The notes under the pieces are model-generated. The model did no database searches. It saw only the letters and a program-made list of their open reading frames with translations, and was not told the origin of the DNA. A stretch of 22,545 nt of DNA from Flavobacteriales bacterium UBA5422 (GTDB lineage Bacteria > Bacteroidota > Bacteroidia > Flavobacteriales_D > Crocinitomicaceae): the NCBI GenBank assembly GCA_002409405.1, contig DHNG01000024.1:1-22545 (forward strand), in the 5' to 3' direction. Of the stretch, positions 8,410-17,227 are shown one piece after another. The first letter of the stretch is position 1, and every line of letters starts with the position of its first letter. The position numbers and the translations under genes were made by a program.

Positions 8410-8436
8410 TCAATATCAAACATAAAATGAGGGAAG

Positions 8437-8467
8437 GAAGTATCGGGAAACCGGTACTTCTTTTTTT
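8437..8467 (+). terminator. Terminator of the small lipoprotein gene
   Basis: GAAGTATCGG - GAAA - CCGGTACTTC (8437-8460) forms a 10-bp stem with one G-U pair and a GNRA tetraloop, followed by seven T (8461-8467). The T-run overlaps the stop codon of the convergent gene ending at 8466. Confidence 0.9.
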
Positions 8468-11400
8468 ATCTCATCAATGTGATGTTTCCTTTGATAATGT
8501 TTTGAAGTCCGCCAACACAATCGACCTGCAGATAATAATCATACACATCCGGATCAAGAAGCTTTCCTCTAAATGTTCCGTCCCACCCTTTATTTCTGTC
8601 AGTTGTTTCAAAGACCAGTTCTCCCCATCGGTCATAGATCCTGAATAAAATTCCCTGAATCATTGCGCCATACACATACAATACATCATTTTCTCCGTCT
8701 GCATTTGGTGTAAATGCATTGGGAACAAAGACAAACGGATCGTCACAAACAAAAGGAAATGCTTGCACCCATACCGTATCCATCTTCTGACAAACGCCAT
8801 CCGAAATAAATACAGTAAACATAGTTGTTTCATCAATTGTCGCCCCCGTTGATTGTGCATATGGGCTATTTACTGCATTCGTCGGAAACCAGATGTATTG
8901 ATAACCACTTGGCAATGCTGTTAATTCGGTTTCTCCTCCGGTCGGGACAACTGCCGGATTTGCTGTTGCATTAATTAACGAGTCAGGAATACTTCCCACT
9001 GCAATCCAGATCGAATCTTCCGCAACACACCCGTTCAACGCCGTAGCCGTTACATAGATATATTGCGATTGCGTCGGATTTACCTGTACCTGATTCGTAC
9101 CATTTCCACTGACAATGTCACTTACAGGACTCCACTGATAGGTGAAATTTACGGCAGGGTTGGAATTAATAGCCGTCAATGTGCTGGTTTCACCAAGGCA
9201 CAGCGTATCATCACCGGCCAAATTAATCGCTGAACCGATAAAATCAACAATTACACTATCCGTTCTGGAACACCCCGGGTTGGACACCTGCACATAATAA
9301 GTGGTTGGTCCGGATGGTGTAATGACCAGCGTTGAGTCTGCTGTATTACTGTTTAACACCGGTGATAAAGAAGGATTGTCGCTCCACAGGAATGTATCAG
9401 CAGTTCCATTTGTAAATGCCGTCAGATTCAATTGATTTGGTGTACACAATACTTGATCAGGCGTTGTACTCAATTGAATCGGGTCTGTAACAGTAATCGT
9501 AATTTCCGCACTGTCCGTCAATAAACAAATACTATCGGTAACATACAACTTTACCAAATATGTTCCGGGAGTTGTATATGTGATCGTCGGGTTAAAAATA
9601 ACGGACGTAGTATCATTGTTTCCAAAATCCCACAGGTAAGAATCTGAACCTGAAGAAAAATTATCGAACGTTACCGTGAATGGTGCACATCCGATGGTTT
9701 CATCAGCCGTAAATTCAGCATTGGGAATAAGGTTAAAATCAAATTTAAATACCAGGTTATTGCAACGGGTACTCATGTTATTCATTGAATGAGCTCCGGT
9801 TGTTGTTGGAAAGTCACTGAATCCTCCACATCCTCCACAAGCAGACTGGTATACAATTCCATGCTTGTCAAAGCGGGACGTTCCTCCATCAACATGTTCC
9901 TGAGCCTGGTTCCCTCCAAGGTAGCTTCCATAAAGGATATCCGAAAAATCTCTTTTTAATACAAACAGGTAAAAATCAAATCCATTCGGCGAATTCATTT
10001 GAAAGGCATCCGGAGTAACAGGCATTCCCGATAACAGGGATGATTGCAAAATATTGGCTCCCCAGCCACACACATAGATATTTCCACAGATATCCACCAT
10101 AAATGCCGAAGGCGAAATATTAATCGTCGATGAGCCATTTCCAAAGACTGTAGCATTTTCAAGCGCGGTAAGTTGTTCATTTAATTTAGCTATGAATTGA
10201 GAACTTCCAGCGTTTGAATAAGTGGCGTTCAAAACAGGGAATGTACCACCCGCACTTTGACCTAGCAAGAAAACCTTGTCATTCCGGTCAATTTCAATGA
10301 AAAATACCTGATCCAAATTGGGAGTTCCGACATAGGTTGCTTGTGTAATTGTCTGTCCGTTGGGAGTTAACTTAAAGACGAAACCGTCTGTTTTCCCGCC
10401 ATTGTAGGTACTTTGCCATCCTCCTGCTGTCCCTGGCAGATTATTCGAACTCGTACCTCCTCCAACGACAACATTGTAAGACGAATCGACTTTCACAGAA
10501 TAGCAGGCATCGTTGTTAGACCCTCCATAGTAGGAAGACCAGATCAGTGTCGACAAATCGGAACTTAACTTAAACACCACACCATCCTGTCCGCCGGCCA
10601 GTGTGGGTTGGAATGCATTCTGAACAGGGAAATCCGTTGACCGTGTACAGGATGCAACAATACAGTTACCCAATTGATCCAGCATAACTTCACCCCGGAA
10701 CTGATCACCATAATTATTCGTCAGTGAATCATAAGACGCATACGTGCTGTAATTTCCGGATGTCAATTTATAGTTTACCCCATCATTACCAGAACCTCCG
10801 AAATAGGTAGAAGCAAGCAAGTTGTGACCGTTAGCAGATAACTTTGCCACATAAATATCCGTTCCTGCAGCATTGTAATAAACCCCATTGTAATAATAAT
10901 TGGAGCCGGATGTTCCTCCTGCGTGGGCAGATTGATAGCCATTAACAATCGGGAAATCTAAACTCGATGTCGCTCCGTATAAGTACAAATTATCGTTCTG
11001 GTCTGCGATCAAACTGTGTACCGTTTCTGTTCCGTTCACACCATTCCCTCCTCCCAGAAACGTAGTCCAGATCATGGTTGTACCATCCGGAGAATACTTT
11101 GAAATGAAGACATCTGTAATCCCATAAGTCGGATTCTGGGTCACCGTAAAGTTTGAGGTGATATCGTATGCATTTGCATCAGGTGTGGGATAATTATTCC
11201 CATAGACAGTCCCTCCGGAATAAGCAGATCCATCATATGCATATGTCGCGGTCATTCCAAAATTATCCGTTACAGCTCCACTGTATGTTGCAAAGATCAA
11301 TGTAGGGTCGATCACCAACTGTACCGTCGGATCGTATGCTCCCAATTCAAACGTCAGCACAGCGTCATTCAGAATAAATTTACACGGAATTTCAATGATT

Positions 11401-12029
11401 TTACCGTTTTTGACCTGATAAGCATAGGGTTTTTCCTCCATGATCTGCCCTGCCGGTGTAACAATATTCAAATTCCCTTTTGCATCAATTGACACCTTAT
11501 CATGACCGGCTATTTCAATTCGGATCTGCGTCGGATCTGTGGAAGGGTGCACATGAAACTCATACTTCAGATTCAATTCATCCTCGATGAGTTTCAAATC
11601 AATTCCATCGTACAGATTTTGCAATACTGCTTCCGAATACCCTCGTACATCGCTTGCCCATTTGCGTTGATCATTCCCAATGAAATAATTGTAATACATA
11701 TCCGTTTTTCCGGACTTTTCAATGGTTGTGATTTCGTTTGAATGCTGAAAATTAAAGTGAACGACCTGTTGTTTGTTTTCACTTTTAGGAAAAGTCACTT
11801 TTCCTACATGTGCTTCATTTGTTTCTCCGAAATCCTGCAGATGAAAAACAAATTTGTGTTGTTGAACCCACATATTTCCTCCCTGAAACCTGGATTTGAA
11901 AAGAACTTTTTCATCCCACTGTCCTTTATTTTCAACAAAAGCATGATGAATGGAGTGCTTGTGCGCAATTTCCTGCGCAAGCCCATTGAACAGCATAAAA
12001 GCGAATGAAAGGAAAATCCAATGCTTCAT
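8466..12029 (-). CDS. Type IX secretion cargo: beta-propeller/PKD protein with type B sorting domain
   Basis: A 1187-residue secreted protein. An N-terminal signal peptide (about residues 1-19, ending NGLAQ) is followed by 'FVENKGQWDEKVLF', the opening of a domain (about 30-245) common at the start of Bacteroidota SBBP-type proteins. Residues about 250-760 carry repeated 'D(V/I)(F/Y)(V/I)(S/A)K(Y/L)...STY(F/L)GGS/NN...' units, i.e. SBBP beta-propeller blades. A PKD domain (about 766-848) contains 'YLWDFGNNDTTS' and 'TYTTPGTYLVKLYVTD', followed by further Ig/PKD-like modules. The last ~90 residues ('VPNAFTPNADGENDVLYVYG', then 'IYDRWGELVFET' and 'GWDGTFRGK') are the gliding motility-associated type B C-terminal domain recognised by the type IX secretion system. 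It is probably a large surface or released adhesin-like protein; no catalytic site was seen. First or only gene of its unit, with a candidate promoter at 12048-12079. Confidence 0.9.
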   Translation of the reverse strand: MKHWIFLSFAFMLFNGLAQEIAHKHSIHHAFVENKGQWDEKVLFKSRFQGGNMWVQQHKFVFHLQDFGETNEAHVGKVTFPKSENKQQVVHFNFQHSNEITTIEKSGKTDMYYNYFIGNDQRKWASDVRGYSEAVLQNLYDGIDLKLIEDELNLKYEFHVHPSTDPTQIRIEIAGHDKVSIDAKGNLNIVTPAGQIMEEKPYAYQVKNGKIIEIPCKFILNDAVLTFELGAYDPTVQLVIDPTLIFATYSGAVTDNFGMTATYAYDGSAYSGGTVYGNNYPTPDANAYDITSNFTVTQNPTYGITDVFISKYSPDGTTMIWTTFLGGGNGVNGTETVHSLIADQNDNLYLYGATSSLDFPIVNGYQSAHAGGTSGSNYYYNGVYYNAAGTDIYVAKLSANGHNLLASTYFGGSGNDGVNYKLTSGNYSTYASYDSLTNNYGDQFRGEVMLDQLGNCIVASCTRSTDFPVQNAFQPTLAGGQDGVVFKLSSDLSTLIWSSYYGGSNNDACYSVKVDSSYNVVVGGGTSSNNLPGTAGGWQSTYNGGKTDGFVFKLTPNGQTITQATYVGTPNLDQVFFIEIDRNDKVFLLGQSAGGTFPVLNATYSNAGSSQFIAKLNEQLTALENATVFGNGSSTINISPSAFMVDICGNIYVCGWGANILQSSLLSGMPVTPDAFQMNSPNGFDFYLFVLKRDFSDILYGSYLGGNQAQEHVDGGTSRFDKHGIVYQSACGGCGGFSDFPTTTGAHSMNNMSTRCNNLVFKFDFNLIPNAEFTADETIGCAPFTVTFDNFSSGSDSYLWDFGNNDTTSVIFNPTITYTTPGTYLVKLYVTDSICLLTDSAEITITVTDPIQLSTTPDQVLCTPNQLNLTAFTNGTADTFLWSDNPSLSPVLNSNTADSTLVITPSGPTTYYVQVSNPGCSRTDSVIVDFIGSAINLAGDDTLCLGETSTLTAINSNPAVNFTYQWSPVSDIVSGNGTNQVQVNPTQSQYIYVTATALNGCVAEDSIWIAVGSIPDSLINATANPAVVPTGGETELTALPSGYQYIWFPTNAVNSPYAQSTGATIDETTMFTVFISDGVCQKMDTVWVQAFPFVCDDPFVFVPNAFTPNADGENDVLYVYGAMIQGILFRIYDRWGELVFETTDRNKGWDGTFRGKLLDPDVYDYYLQVDCVGGLQNIIKGNITLMR

Positions 12030-12047
12030 AGAGTAGTGAAGTTTTTG

Positions 12048-12079
12048 CTAAAATACGAAATTTAATTAGTAGACGCAAA
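12048..12079 (-). promoter_or_regulatory. Candidate promoter of the SBBP/PKD type IX cargo gene
   Basis: On the minus strand TTTG (12079-12076), a 20-base spacer and TATTTTAG (12055-12048) match the Bacteroidota promoter except one -7 base. The start of transcription would lie about 12 bases before the ATG at 12029. Confidence 0.45.
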
Positions 12080-12159
12080 AATTAATCGGAAGGTGTCCAA
12101 ACAGGTGAAAAAATAACAATAAATACATTCAAAACTTGCTAAAAAGAGAAAGGAGTTGA

Positions 12160-14430
12160 TCAAAATTCAGTCATCTTGACGGAGCCATGTCCAACAGTAA
12201 TTTTTGTTTTTTCAAATTGCCGGTTAAAACGATCAATAATGATTTTAGCTTCTTCACGTGTCATATATGTTCCTGCCAATACACTCACCTCTTCTTTGAA
12301 CTTCTTTAGGATGGCTGCCGAACGGTAAGCACTCAACAAGTCATTATTACTGAGTTTATATTGATTTTTCACCGCTGTAATTGCCGGATTAGAGGAACTG
12401 AAATTCGATTTTACAGGGTCTGTGAATGAATTTACTTCCATAACGATTCCTCGTTCAATATTGATCATCACCTCACTGAATCGCAAGCGTTTAAACGTTT
12501 CATCTTCTTTACCTGCACTTCCATAGGTTGTTTGCTCTGTAACAGCGATATCTTTGATTACCTGAACCCCATTCCATTTACCGATTCCCTGGCCTCTTGC
12601 AATAATAGAAAATTCTTTTTCCTTATCCAGCATTGCTTCAAAGAACTGACGGAGAGAAATACTGTCCTTTTCATCCAGCAATGCTCCTTTCAGCTCATAC
12701 TTATCCGATTCGAACTGATCAACTAACTGGAGTTGAAGTCGTGCATTGTAGTTTGGTTTTGAATCAACCAGAGAGAGGTGCAACATCACCTCATCAGCCT
12801 GATTCGAAAGCGCCGATTCGGGAATAGCGATCAAACGCACTTCAAAATCTTCTGATTTATCTGATGCCGGGAACTGAAATTCCTGCGTATACATATCAAA
12901 TGTAGCAGAATCAGCAAATAGATACAAGCCATCTTTTTCTGTATGTGAGACCCAATTGTATCCCATCAATTGCTTGTATCCGTCGAGTTTCAGTTGATAC
13001 TTAGCACGCAAATCAATTGCTTCCAGTTTTTCTTTCTCCAGTTCCTTGATTTTTGCCTTGTACCAATCAAATTGCTGGTACAATGAAACAATTGTATGCT
13101 GGCCGCTTCCTTTTTGTTTTTTGCCTGAATAAGTAGTCGGATCCGCATCCCAATTGTCAGCTCCTACACCTGCTTTTACAGCTCTTTTTTTCGCCTTTTT
13201 TACTTTTCCGGATGGTTTATCTGAGGTCGTAATCGGTTTGTAACCTAAATCTGAATAACTCTTCTCTGCTTTTACGATTTTCAGCTCCGTTTCTTTTTTC
13301 TTCTGTGTATAGTATTCGATCCAATATTCATACCCGCGCTTTCCGGATATTTTTTCTGTCAGATCGGCGATTTTCACAAATTCCAGTTCATTGATGATGC
13401 TTTGAAACGTTGTTCCTGAAGAAAATGTACTGTCGGGAGACAAAAAGCGTGTTTCCCCGGAACCAAACAGATGGTACGACTTGCCATTTTTTTCAATAAC
13501 AACTGTCGTTTGTTTGGATGCGTTGTACCCCCATACATCAAAATGCAGGTTCGTAGCTCTGTTCTCTCCTACTGTTTTCAAATCGGTTATCGTATAGCGC
13601 ATCGGCTCTACTTTCGGTTCTTCTTTTTTTGTTGTGGGTTGTGTCAGATATACCTGGTAGGGAAACAAACCGATTGCTTTGGGAAGTCCTCTATTCCACC
13701 TTCCTTTTTCATCTTTTTCACGCTCATCCAACAGACCCGACGTAAGACTACCGTCTCCAGCTGCTGTAAGTACATTTGCAAATGTGGTGTATTCTCCTCC
13801 GAGATAAGTAAAAATTTCTTTGGTGCGCTGCTCAATGTACTCATTAATTGTTGCCGAAATTCCCTGAATGACCAGTAACTCGTCTTGATCTGTCATTCCT
13901 CTGAAAGAACCAAGCTGTGCAACTTTATCATCTAACGACAAACTTGGATTCAACACGTTATCCAGGCGTGGGTGTGGAGCAGTCCTCTCTTCATTTAACA
14001 CTGACGGAGGCATGTGCTTCATTAAGATCGTTTCAAAACGGGCATATCTGTTTTCATACGTGTTAAAAATAGGATCTTTGGTCCGTTTGGCCAGCAACAT
14101 TTTATTGAGTTCCCAAATCGCGGTTTTATTTGCTGCTTCTGCCAGAATTCCTTTCGCAGATTTAGCAATTTCCTGCTCACGAATGATCAGCATATCCGGG
14201 TTATTGATAATCACGGATTCGATGGAATCATAGTTCAGGTTACCATTGGCAAATTTCACTTCATCTCCACGATACTCAAAATACCGCCCGATGTGATCAT
14301 TGAGGATGGGGCTTTTCTTAACAATGTGAAACAAATATGCTCTTTCTACCGGTGATAGCGGTTGTTGTTGACCAAAAACAGTCTGAACAAGAGCAATTGC
14401 TAGGATAAGCAGCGTATAAATTTGTTTCAT
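12160..14430 (-). CDS. Large exported protein, function unknown
   Basis: A 756-residue protein that I do not recognise. It has a clear signal peptide (MKQIYTLLILAIALVQTVFG, cut near residue 20). The N-terminal third is helical and charged ('NKTAIWELNKMLLAKRTKDP' near 98-117; Pro-rich HPRLDNVLNPSLSLDD). A beta-rich stretch follows (about 275-345: 'RATNLHFDVWGYNASKQTTV'). Then come a Lys-rich, probably flexible linker (about 400-440) and a likely coiled coil (about 448-490: WYKAKIKELEKEKLEAIDL). The C-terminal part is again mixed alpha/beta, ending VKMTEF with no type IX sorting domain and no lipobox. It should therefore be periplasmic or a soluble partner rather than type IX cargo. It lies between two type IX cargo genes on the same strand, with a 130-base gap to the next gene and no obvious terminator after it, so read-through into the SBBP protein gene is possible. 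A link to the secretion machinery is only guilt by position. Confidence 0.75.
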   Translation of the reverse strand: MKQIYTLLILAIALVQTVFGQQQPLSPVERAYLFHIVKKSPILNDHIGRYFEYRGDEVKFANGNLNYDSIESVIINNPDMLIIREQEIAKSAKGILAEAANKTAIWELNKMLLAKRTKDPIFNTYENRYARFETILMKHMPPSVLNEERTAPHPRLDNVLNPSLSLDDKVAQLGSFRGMTDQDELLVIQGISATINEYIEQRTKEIFTYLGGEYTTFANVLTAAGDGSLTSGLLDEREKDEKGRWNRGLPKAIGLFPYQVYLTQPTTKKEEPKVEPMRYTITDLKTVGENRATNLHFDVWGYNASKQTTVVIEKNGKSYHLFGSGETRFLSPDSTFSSGTTFQSIINELEFVKIADLTEKISGKRGYEYWIEYYTQKKKETELKIVKAEKSYSDLGYKPITTSDKPSGKVKKAKKRAVKAGVGADNWDADPTTYSGKKQKGSGQHTIVSLYQQFDWYKAKIKELEKEKLEAIDLRAKYQLKLDGYKQLMGYNWVSHTEKDGLYLFADSATFDMYTQEFQFPASDKSEDFEVRLIAIPESALSNQADEVMLHLSLVDSKPNYNARLQLQLVDQFESDKYELKGALLDEKDSISLRQFFEAMLDKEKEFSIIARGQGIGKWNGVQVIKDIAVTEQTTYGSAGKEDETFKRLRFSEVMINIERGIVMEVNSFTDPVKSNFSSSNPAITAVKNQYKLSNNDLLSAYRSAAILKKFKEEVSVLAGTYMTREEAKIIIDRFNRQFEKTKITVGHGSVKMTEF

Positions 14431-14464
14431 TATTCTTCGTTTTAACTATAACCTGAACACTGCT

Positions 14465-14472
14465 CAAAGGTA
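14465..14472 (-). promoter_or_regulatory. Candidate -7 box of the 756-aa exported protein gene
   Basis: On the minus strand TACCTTTG is a perfect TAnnTTTG box 34 bases before the ATG at 14430, just downstream of the terminator of the preceding gene. No TTTG lies at the expected -33 distance, so the call is tentative. Confidence 0.3.
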
Positions 14473-14509
14473 ACAATTGATTCTGAGAAAATCGTACACC
14501 GTTTTACAT

Positions 14510-14550
14510 AAAAAAAGGACTGAAAAGCAGGTTTCCGCCTTCCAATCCTT
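14510..14550 (-). terminator. Terminator of the lamin-tail/Ig-repeat type IX cargo gene
   Basis: Read on the minus strand, 14550-14515 folds into one continuous 16-bp hairpin with several G-U pairs and an AAAC loop, followed by at least seven T (the A-run at 14510-14516). The fold is complete only on the minus strand (a C/A mismatch on the plus strand), which fixes its direction. It lies 19 bases past the stop at 14569. Confidence 0.8.
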
Positions 14551-14568
14551 ACTGTTCCGGAATGAGAA

Positions 14569-17010
14569 CTACCTTACAATTGTAATAAACCCGGAACAGA
14601 ATCCTTTCATTGCAGGATCTTCGCAATCAAAATCATCTGAAACAACCTGATAGAAATATACGCCTTCTGTTAATTCATTACCATTTTTGTTACGTCCGTC
14701 AAAAACAGATGTTATATTGTGCATTTCATAAACGATATTCCCCCACCGGTTCGTAATTAAGATTTTGTAGGTAAAACATTCGTCCAGCAAAACAGGCATC
14801 GCCAGGTAATCATTCACCCCATCTCCGTTTGGTGTAATCACATTCGGAACAACAAAATCAGATGGTGAAACACCCGGAGGAATAACAATGTATCCCAATG
14901 TGTCATATTGACAACCGTGCTGATCGGTGATTGTTAACGTCAATGGATAGGTCCCTTCTTGCTCAAAAAGTTGTGAATACAATGGTCCTGCATTGATTGC
15001 ATTTCCATCAATGTTCCAGGTGTATTGATAGCTGTTATTTACAGGTGTTGCATTCCCATCGAACTTTTGAAAACAATCTACTGCATAATTAAAACCAGGA
15101 GTAATAGGTGAAGAAACCGTATAACTATCATTCCGCTCATTATAACATCCGAAAGCATCTGTTACTTCGTAGTGAACAGCGTATGTTCCCGGAGCCACAT
15201 TTGTAATGTTAATTCCACTCCCTACAACGTTATCACCCGTAAATGTTCCACCTGATGGTTGTGGCGCAATAGATGAGAAACCACTTTCATAACAGTAAAC
15301 AGGGTCTAAGCCCATAACAATGAGTGGCAAATCATGTACATTGATGACCGCTGTTGTCGAACCAACACAGTTATTCGCATCTACATATGAATATCCAAGT
15401 GTATGCGCGCCTTCTCCATACGTTTCCGGAAGGAAAGAGAATGCTGCATTGATTCCGTTTATTTGCAATTGTCCGCCCGTCGGTGCAACCTGGATGGTCA
15501 CCGCAGCGGCATCAATACAAACATCATCCGGTGCAGTAATTGTCGGTTCAGCAGCTTCCACTACTTGTACTGCCACTGCTGTTGAATTCTCACAACCGTT
15601 TCCATCAGTATATTCATACGTCAGATTGTAGTTCCCGACTCCGGCAGCAGACGGGGAAAACTGGTTTCCACTAACCCCCGTTCCACTCAACTGACCTCCG
15701 GTTGGAGATAACTGAAGATTTGCATTCTGTACTTCCACGCAATAAGGTGACGCAACATTCGTAATAGCAACAACAGGAAGTGGATTGACTGTTATTTGAT
15801 CTGTTGCAGAATTGTGACAGCCATTTTCATCGGTATATGTATATGTTACGGTATATTGTCCTTGTCCAGCAGTTGCAGGAGTGATCGTTGCTCCGGTAAA
15901 CCCTGTTCCTGAGTAAACACCTGTTGCAGAACCTGTAGGTTGTGGCAATCCAACTGCTGTTACTGCAGCTCCGTCAATACATACTTCATCCTGGATAGAT
16001 ACACTTACATCCGGCACAAAATCATCTATTTCTACGGAGAATGCTTGTATTTCTCCAGCGGCATCGGTGACAGTACAGATATATGTTCCGGCACACAATC
16101 CGGTAGCCGTTTGTGTAATCTGTGCTTCTGAATCATTCCATGCGTATGTATATGGAGCAGTTCCTCCTGTTACATTGATTGTTGCTATTCCGGCACATGT
16201 TGATGTCATTGGTGGGATACATGTACCATTACAATCTGCGTAGGTCGGTGTTCCATTACCTGACCACGAACCGCCATCCGGAATTCTTCTGTATGAATAA
16301 TCGGTTATAGCAACACCGCTCCCAATGTAATTTTTTCTATTTGCCGGAATATCATTGTATGAATTCAGTGATGGCGCGGCATTACATCCTGTCAACGTAG
16401 GCACACATGGTTGTCCGTTTACACCTGCGGAATTAATCCAGGATACGGCATCCTGAGGTACGCCATTTGCATCGTAAAAAGCAAACCATCCACCAGCATT
16501 CGGAAACCACACGCGTGTACCATTGGAGCAAACTCCCGGATCTCCGATATTGTAAGGAACAACTACTTCTACTACATTTCCGCCATTACTATACAACAGG
16601 TTCGCCGGTACCGGTGACATATTTTGTCCTCTGACCATACAAAATCCACCCGGAGGTACAATTGTTCCCGAAGGAATTCGAAATCCACCGTTTCCTTCAG
16701 CTGTATTATTTCCCAAGTAGTAACAGGAGATGTCAATTGGTTCACAGACATTCGGATTGTACAACTCAATCCATTCTCCCCTTCCATCTCCTACTCCACC
16801 GTAACCTGAAATGGATCCATCGTAAGCAGACGGGGAAATCATTAACTCATTGATCAGGATACTCGGTCCCTGGTAATTACATCCGGCACCGTTACATAGC
16901 ACATTGACAGTTGTATCGAAATTCGCCTGCATATTTTGAGCATTTGAAAATGACACGGTAGTAATTGCTAATATTGATAATAATTTTTTAGGAGTAGTAT
17001 AGCTTTTCAT
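14569..17010 (-). CDS. Type IX secretion cargo with lamin-tail, SprB and Ig-like repeats, type B sorting domain
   Basis: An 813-residue secreted protein when started at the ATG at 17010, which places the signal peptide (MKSYTTPKKLLSILAITTVSFSNAQ) at the N-terminus; an in-frame ATG 13 codons upstream (17049) would bury it. A lamin-tail-like domain occupies about 45-245 ('SILINELMISPSAYDG', 'GEWIELYNPN', 'PPGGFCMVRG'), a fold found in many secreted Bacteroidota proteins. A SprB-type repeat follows (about 262-330: 'NVTGGTAPYTYAWND', 'GLCAGTYICTVTDAAG'). Then come four tandem Ig-like repeats of about 70 residues, each with a Cys pair, and a PKD-like module. The final ~90 residues ('VVPNVITPNGDGVNDYLAMP', 'ITNRWGNIVYE', 'FDGRNKNGNELTEGVYFYQV') form the type B sorting domain. 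It is probably anchored or released at the surface after type IX export and may act in adhesion. It ends in its own terminator (14510-14550) and is divergent from thiM. Confidence 0.9.
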   Translation of the reverse strand: MKSYTTPKKLLSILAITTVSFSNAQNMQANFDTTVNVLCNGAGCNYQGPSILINELMISPSAYDGSISGYGGVGDGRGEWIELYNPNVCEPIDISCYYLGNNTAEGNGGFRIPSGTIVPPGGFCMVRGQNMSPVPANLLYSNGGNVVEVVVPYNIGDPGVCSNGTRVWFPNAGGWFAFYDANGVPQDAVSWINSAGVNGQPCVPTLTGCNAAPSLNSYNDIPANRKNYIGSGVAITDYSYRRIPDGGSWSGNGTPTYADCNGTCIPPMTSTCAGIATINVTGGTAPYTYAWNDSEAQITQTATGLCAGTYICTVTDAAGEIQAFSVEIDDFVPDVSVSIQDEVCIDGAAVTAVGLPQPTGSATGVYSGTGFTGATITPATAGQGQYTVTYTYTDENGCHNSATDQITVNPLPVVAITNVASPYCVEVQNANLQLSPTGGQLSGTGVSGNQFSPSAAGVGNYNLTYEYTDGNGCENSTAVAVQVVEAAEPTITAPDDVCIDAAAVTIQVAPTGGQLQINGINAAFSFLPETYGEGAHTLGYSYVDANNCVGSTTAVINVHDLPLIVMGLDPVYCYESGFSSIAPQPSGGTFTGDNVVGSGINITNVAPGTYAVHYEVTDAFGCYNERNDSYTVSSPITPGFNYAVDCFQKFDGNATPVNNSYQYTWNIDGNAINAGPLYSQLFEQEGTYPLTLTITDQHGCQYDTLGYIVIPPGVSPSDFVVPNVITPNGDGVNDYLAMPVLLDECFTYKILITNRWGNIVYEMHNITSVFDGRNKNGNELTEGVYFYQVVSDDFDCEDPAMKGFCSGFITIVR
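15105..15990 (-). repeat. Four tandem Ig-like repeats encoded in the type IX cargo gene
   Basis: Four consecutive units of about 70 residues each begin with a C-containing strand (DEVCID, ASPYCVE, PDDVCID, DPVYCYE). They run through a 'P-x-GG-x-(F/L)-x-G' centre and end with 'Y-x-Y/V-T/V-D-x-(N/F)-(G/N)-C'. The two cysteines per unit could form a disulfide. The units have diverged at DNA level, so this is an old duplication and not a slippage-prone repeat. Confidence 0.7.
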
Positions 17011-17075
17011 AATTTCTATATATTGCTTTCTAAACTCTTCTGGCTGCAAAAAGGTTGCTCGGTCGATTGATTTAA

Positions 17076-17116
17076 TTAAAAAAATAACACTTTTGGTTCA
17101 ATTGTTATTTTTTTAA
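17076..17116. repeat. AT-rich 13-bp inverted repeat between divergent genes
   Basis: TTAAAAAAATAAC (17076-17088) and its exact complement GTTATTTTTTTAA (17104-17116) flank a 15-base spacer in the 217-base region between the type IX cargo gene and thiM. It could be a regulator site or simply a weak hairpin separating the two divergent promoters; nothing in the sequence decides this. Confidence 0.45.
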
Positions 17117-17170
17117 ACAATCAGCAGATCGGTTCAAGCAATTTTCATAGTGAGAATGATTCACAAAAAA

Positions 17171-17203
17171 TGTGGCAATTTTGTTAAATCTCCTGTACAT
17201 TTG
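17171..17203 (+). promoter_or_regulatory. Candidate promoter of the thiM-thiE-thiD operon
   Basis: A perfect TAnnTTTG box, TACATTTG (17196-17203), is preceded by TGTG (17171-17174, one base off TTTG) at a 21-base spacing. The leader to the ATG at 17228 would be only about 17 bases long, too short to hold a TPP riboswitch. Confidence 0.5.
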
Positions 17204-17227
17204 TTTAATACAAACTTATAATTGAGA

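Noticed and set aside
13471..13878. 135-codon plus-strand frame inside the 756-aa exported protein gene
   Set aside because: Phe/Cys-rich shadow composition; the minus-strand frame is 756 codons long and begins with a signal peptide.
17050..17227. Possible TPP riboswitch before thiM
   Set aside because: No thi-box core sequences seen and the predicted leader is far too short.
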